Assembly: GCF_001953305.1 (NCBI RefSeq)
Contig: NZ_MTFE01000010.1
Coordinates: 356,337-392,628, forward strand
Length of the DNA: 36,292 nt
Reading direction: 5' to 3'
From: Cnuella takakiae
GTDB lineage: Bacteria > Bacteroidota > Bacteroidia > Chitinophagales > Chitinophagaceae
The notes under the pieces are model-generated. The model did not search any database. It saw nothing but the letters and a program-made list of their open reading frames with translations, and was not told the DNA's origin. Positions 33,050 through 36,292 of the stretch are shown here, in pieces. The number at the start of each line of letters is the position of its first letter. Position 1 is the first letter of the stretch. The translations under genes and the position numbers were made by a program.

Positions 33050-33079
33050 AAAGCAACGCCGCAATGCGTTGCTTTTTTT
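33050..33079 (+). terminator. Intrinsic terminator of the 86-aa gene
   Basis: A perfect 10-bp stem AAAGCAACGC/GCGTTGCTTT with a 6-nt loop, followed by TTTTA, 20 bases past the stop. Confidence 0.9.
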
Positions 33080-33375
33080 ATGCCCCAGGCTTTCACCTGG
33101 CTACCGGCATCATACCAAGAACTACGACACCAACCGCCTTACCGCTTATCCCGTAAAACCATGATTGTTAAGCAGTTTTAACAATAGAAGCCTTGTCTCT
33201 CATCAAGGCCTTCTGCCGCTACTACCGAAATTATACCGCTTGCACCCGCATTGCCAACCGATGCATTGCAAAAGTCATTTTATGCCCCGCCGCTGGTGCA
33301 CATAGCCCTAGAAACCAGGGTGCACCCACACTAGTTTAGCAGTACAAACAAACCTCACCTAAAACCTTTTGGATC
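33080..33375. other. Intergenic region before the PepSY-like gene
   Basis: This 296-base stretch has no open frame or repeat I can support. The promoter of the following gene should be here, but no exact TAnnTTTG box is seen. Confidence 0.35.
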
Positions 33376-33807
33376 ATGAAAAAGCTATTTATCGCCGCAG
33401 CCATGCTTGTTTCACTCAGTTCATTTGCCGGCCCCGGCGTTGATGAAGAACTGGAGCGCCATTTCCGCGAAACATTCCCCGCAGCCAATGCCATTAAATG
33501 GTACGACAGCAAAGAAGGATATGAAGTTTTCTTCACCCTCAACAATATCCAGTGCCGCATTCAGTACGATGCAGATGGCACCATGAAGACCATGCGCCGC
33601 GATTATACAAAGGAGTCGTTGCCCATGTTTATAACTGGTGCGGTTAATAAAAAATACCCCGGCAAGAAGATTTTTGGTGTAACCGAACTCACCACACCTT
33701 CCGGCCTCCAATACCACATTGTGCTGCAGGACGAAAAGAGCTGGTATTTTGTTGACGGCACCAGTGGCGGCGATCTTTCGCTGAACCATAAGCTGCACAA
33801 GAACTGA
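33376..33807 (+). CDS. Secreted PepSY-like/BLIP-like small protein
   Basis: A 143-aa periplasmic protein. The signal peptide MKKLFIAAAMLVSLSSFAG is followed by a mature part with a repeated helix-plus-sheet plan: ELERHFRETFPAANAIKWYD, then YEVFFTLNNIQCRIQYDADG, then the second round FITGAVNKKYPGKKIFGVTE with YHIVLQDEKSWYFVDGTSGG. This two-repeat layout is that of the PepSY-like/BLIP group abundant in Bacteroidota. No enzyme motif is seen. Such proteins may inhibit peptidases or bind ligands; the role here is not known. Confidence 0.82.
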   Translation: MKKLFIAAAMLVSLSSFAGPGVDEELERHFRETFPAANAIKWYDSKEGYEVFFTLNNIQCRIQYDADGTMKTMRRDYTKESLPMFITGAVNKKYPGKKIFGVTELTTPSGLQYHIVLQDEKSWYFVDGTSGGDLSLNHKLHKN

Positions 33808-33942
33808 ATAGTTTTCATCCAGTATACCCCACTATATATACAGGCCTTTGTGTACCGACATGCTGCAGGCAGCAGCGGGCACAGGGGCTTTTTCGTGTAG
33901 TGCGGGCAATAGCTGCGCACTGGTTTTGTAGTATTGTATCAA

Positions 33943-34623
33943 ATGGAGCATATGGCTGAAAGCTGGGCGCAGTTCCTGATGCGGTATTACCTACAACTGA
34001 AACCGGGCAGGCTGCCTAAAGGATTTAGCTGGCTGCACCCACAACAGGAGCCGGCAGTGCAGCAAACCATGGCCTTGTTCTTCGATAAATATTTCAACGA
34101 CACGCAACCGCGCCTGCTGATGCTGGGCATCAATCCGGGCCGCTTTGGCGCAGGTGTTACCGGTGTAAATTTTACGGCACCCAAACAGCTCACCCATCCA
34201 TGCAACATCCCGCATCCGTTTGGCAGCCAAACAGAGCTGAGCGCCGAATTTATTTACGACATGATTGCGGCTTATGGTGAGCCTGAGCTTTTTTACAACC
34301 AGGTATTTATTGGTTCGGTTTGCCCGCTGGGTTTTGTAAAAGGGGGCAAAAACATCAACTACTATGATGATAAAACTTTGCTGGCAGCAGTAAGCCCTTT
34401 TATCATCAACAGCATGCAACAGCTTGCAAACTGCAACATCGACCGGCGCAGATGCGTGTGTATTGGCGGCGAAAAAAATTACAAACACCTGAACCAATGG
34501 AACGAACAGCACCAATGGTTCGACACCATTATACCGGTGCCACACCCACGATTTATAATGCAGTACCGGCGCAAAGAAAAGCACCAGTTCATAGATGCCT
34601 ACCTACATGCGTTAATCCTTTAA
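33943..34623 (+). CDS. Uracil-DNA glycosylase-family protein (SMUG2-like)
   Basis: A 226-aa DNA-repair enzyme. The start is ATG 33943 (MEHMAESWAQFLMRYY); a TTG three codons earlier is less likely. Motif 1 is LMLGINPGRFGAGVTGVNFT, close to the GINPGRFGAGVTG form of SMUG2/DUF4918 proteins. Motif 2 is VPHPRFIMQYRR near the C-terminus, the DNA-intercalation loop. It should cut uracil, and perhaps oxidised pyrimidines, from DNA in the base-excision pathway. It is cytosolic, a single gene with no repair partner nearby. Confidence 0.88.
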   Translation: MEHMAESWAQFLMRYYLQLKPGRLPKGFSWLHPQQEPAVQQTMALFFDKYFNDTQPRLLMLGINPGRFGAGVTGVNFTAPKQLTHPCNIPHPFGSQTELSAEFIYDMIAAYGEPELFYNQVFIGSVCPLGFVKGGKNINYYDDKTLLAAVSPFIINSMQQLANCNIDRRRCVCIGGEKNYKHLNQWNEQHQWFDTIIPVPHPRFIMQYRRKEKHQFIDAYLHALIL

Positions 34624-34692
34624 GTGCTGCTTACTTAATTCGTGCTGCTGCAGGAAGCAGGCAGGCAAACGAAAAATCTTTTTCCGGTACAG

Positions 34693-34723
34693 CTTGCAAA
34701 CGAAAACAATAATGATACTTTTG
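34693..34723 (+). promoter_or_regulatory. Promoter of the MATE gene
   Basis: TACTTTTG at 34716-34723 is an exact TAnnTTTG box. CTTG at 34693-34696, 19 bases upstream, is a near fit to the -33 TTTG. It leaves a leader of about 110 bases before the MATE start. Confidence 0.65.
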
Positions 34724-34743
34724 CTTCCTCAACGCTCCCCGTT

Positions 34744-34823
34744 ATGAAGCTCACTGCCAGGTCTTAATTAAAGACCATCCTTTCTCCAGATCAGTACCGG
34801 TGCCAGCGGCACCCCTCTTTTTC
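34744..34823 (+). promoter_or_regulatory. Possible attenuator leader of the MATE gene
   Basis: In the leader, ATG 34744 opens a seven-residue frame (MKLTARS, stop at 34767). A GGTCTT/AAGACC hairpin overlaps its end, and a GGTGCC-AGC-GGCACC stem (34799-34813) is followed by CCTCTTTTTC, a terminator-like tail just before the gene. The order small frame, hairpin, terminator resembles translation-coupled attenuation, but the stems are short and there is no clear alternative pairing. Confidence 0.3.
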
Positions 34824-34842
34824 ATTCAGATAATTTTACTGC

Positions 34843-36243
34843 ATGTCGCAAACTATTGTGCGCAAGCCCAGAGCTGCGTATTGGGCAGGCCTTATCAGGC
34901 AGGCACTTAAGGGCGAGGAGCATGACTATACATCGGGCAGCATGCGCCTTGCCATCTTTCTCCTTGCCGTACCCATGATCCTTGAAATGATGATGGAGTC
35001 GGTATTTGCCGTAGTGGATATTTATTTCGTGGGCAAACTGGGCAAGGAGGCCGTTGCCACGGTGATCCTTACCGAATCCATTCTTACACTGTTGTATTCG
35101 GCAGCCATTGCATTCAGCATTGGCGCCACGGCACTTGTTGCCCGCAGGGTGGGCGAAAAAAACTTTGACGCCGCCGCGCACACCGGGGCGCAGGCCATCA
35201 ACCTGGGCATCATGGTAGCCATCGGGGTAAGTATTGCCGGTATGGTGGGCGCCCGCCAGATACTGGAACTGATGGGCGCGTCGGAACAGGTGCTGGCTAC
35301 AGGCATCATGTATACCCGTATTGTGTTTGGCAGCAGCATTGCCATCCTGTTGCTTTTCCTCATCAACGGTGTGTTCAGGGGTGCCGGCAACGCAGCTATT
35401 GCCATGCGGTCGCTGTGGCTGGCCAATGGCTGCAATATTGTACTCTGCCCCATCCTCATCCATTTCTTCGGGCTTACCGGGGCAGCCATGGCTACGGCCA
35501 CCGGCAGGGGCATCGGGGTTTGCTACCAGTTGTACTACCTGTTCAAAGGCAATAACCAGTTTCGCCTGAAACCAAAACATTTTGCCATCGACTGGCCCGT
35601 TTTGCGGGCTCTGTTCAGCATTTCCTGGGTAGGCTTTGTGCAGTTCTTCATTGCCTCGGCAAGCTGGATCGTACTGGCCCGCATCATGACCTCTTTTCAC
35701 AACGATGCCGCCGTGGCCGGATATGGTGTTGCCATCCGCATCATCATGTTTTTCCTGCTGCCTGCATGGGGTATGAGCAATGCTGCGGCAACCCTGGTGG
35801 GGCAAAACCTGGGTGCCAAAAACCCGGAACGTGCCGAGACATCGGTATGGAAAACGGCACAATACAATGCCCTGTTTATGGGCACGGTGATGCTTTTGTT
35901 CCTGTTGTTTCCACAAGCCATTGTTGGTTTTATGAATAAGGATCCGCAAGTGGAACAGTATGCCGTTCAGGCACTGCGGGTGATCAGCACCGGCTACATC
36001 TTCTATGGTGTGGGCATGGTGATGGCCAATGCATTTAACGGTGCCGGTGATACCAAAACGCCCACCATTATCAACCTGTTTGGTTTCTGGTTGTTTCAGA
36101 TCCCGCTTGCCTATTTCCTGGCAAAACAAATGGGACTTGGACCGCTGGGTGTGTTCCTTGCCATACCCATTGCCGAAACGGCCATTGCCATTGCTGCATT
36201 TATACTGTTCCGTAAAGGCAGGTGGAAGCGGGTTTCCATTTAA
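34843..36243 (+). CDS. MATE-family efflux transporter
   Basis: A 466-aa inner-membrane carrier with 12 predicted helices. The N-terminal tail is cytosolic (MSQTIVRKPRAAYWAGLIRQ). Family stretches are LAVPMILEMMMESVFAVVDI, FVGKLGKEAVATV, FRGAGNAAIAM and, in the second half, AAATLVGQNLGAKNPERAE and FNGAGDTKTPTIINLFGFW. MATE pumps export organic cations, drugs or metabolites using a proton or sodium gradient; the substrate and ion cannot be told here. It has its own promoter and a long leader, and is the last gene of the window. Confidence 0.94.
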   Translation: MSQTIVRKPRAAYWAGLIRQALKGEEHDYTSGSMRLAIFLLAVPMILEMMMESVFAVVDIYFVGKLGKEAVATVILTESILTLLYSAAIAFSIGATALVARRVGEKNFDAAAHTGAQAINLGIMVAIGVSIAGMVGARQILELMGASEQVLATGIMYTRIVFGSSIAILLLFLINGVFRGAGNAAIAMRSLWLANGCNIVLCPILIHFFGLTGAAMATATGRGIGVCYQLYYLFKGNNQFRLKPKHFAIDWPVLRALFSISWVGFVQFFIASASWIVLARIMTSFHNDAAVAGYGVAIRIIMFFLLPAWGMSNAAATLVGQNLGAKNPERAETSVWKTAQYNALFMGTVMLLFLLFPQAIVGFMNKDPQVEQYAVQALRVISTGYIFYGVGMVMANAFNGAGDTKTPTIINLFGFWLFQIPLAYFLAKQMGLGPLGVFLAIPIAETAIAIAAFILFRKGRWKRVSI

Positions 36244-36292
36244 CCAGAGATGGGCAGGATTTTAAAAGGAGTGACAGGAAGCCGGGGGGGGC

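Noticed and set aside
34822-36129. 435-aa open frame opposite the MATE gene
   Set aside because: It is His/Gly/Cys-rich without any domain, and is the shadow of a strong transporter gene on the other strand.

Overview
The window looks like a chromosomal piece of a Bacteroidota genome, most likely Chitinophagaceae or a close relative. The evidence is G+C near 50 %, TAnnTTTG-type promoters, a DUF5916 outer-membrane protein, a CarboxypepD_reg/TonB-plug/barrel protein, SMUG2-like uracil-DNA glycosylase, and many small secreted proteins typical of that group. I found no rRNA, tRNA, CRISPR array, phage or integrase gene.

Layout. 1-811 is a decayed secreted-protein gene (two frameshifts and a nonsense codon), cut by the window edge. 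1087-4401 holds a zinc alcohol dehydrogenase and a secreted GH2 glycosidase. 5021-7502 is a compact plus-strand cluster: a small hypothetical protein, a multi-TM membrane protein, a histidine kinase overlapping it, and a LuxR-type response regulator. 7722-9993 carries two small acidic proteins, a secreted protein and a J-domain-like protein. 10312-14673 has DUF1328, a tiny TM peptide, a porin-family barrel, DinB, a lipoprotein sugar dehydrogenase and an MFS transporter. 15086-18865 has a spore-photoproduct-lyase homologue and the DUF5916 protein. 19072-24713 has a Tat-exported TIM-barrel protein, an acyltransferase, a large TonB-plug/barrel protein and an acyl-ACP desaturase. 25151-29913 has RmuC, a GxxExxY nuclease-like gene inside inverted repeats, an RRM RNA-binding protein and a gamma-glutamyltransferase-family enzyme. 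29960-36243 has small hypothetical proteins, a stand-alone receiver, a PepSY-like protein, uracil-DNA glycosylase and a MATE transporter.

Most genes are ordinary housekeeping or accessory genes. The unusual content is between them. (1) A 126-aa PD-(D/E)XK-like GxxExxY gene sits in a 506-bp cassette bounded by 34-bp inverted repeats (30/34 identical) made of CGCAACG words. (2) Five copies of an 86-89 bp paired-hairpin element lie in two tandem arrays, and one supplies the stop codon of the SplB-like gene. (3) At least eight gaps hold degenerate tandem 'word' repeats, each with its own word; one forms an inverted pair with no gene inside. Together these suggest a family of small repeat-bounded elements, possibly mobile, in which the GxxExxY cassette is the gene-carrying form. 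That link is inference.
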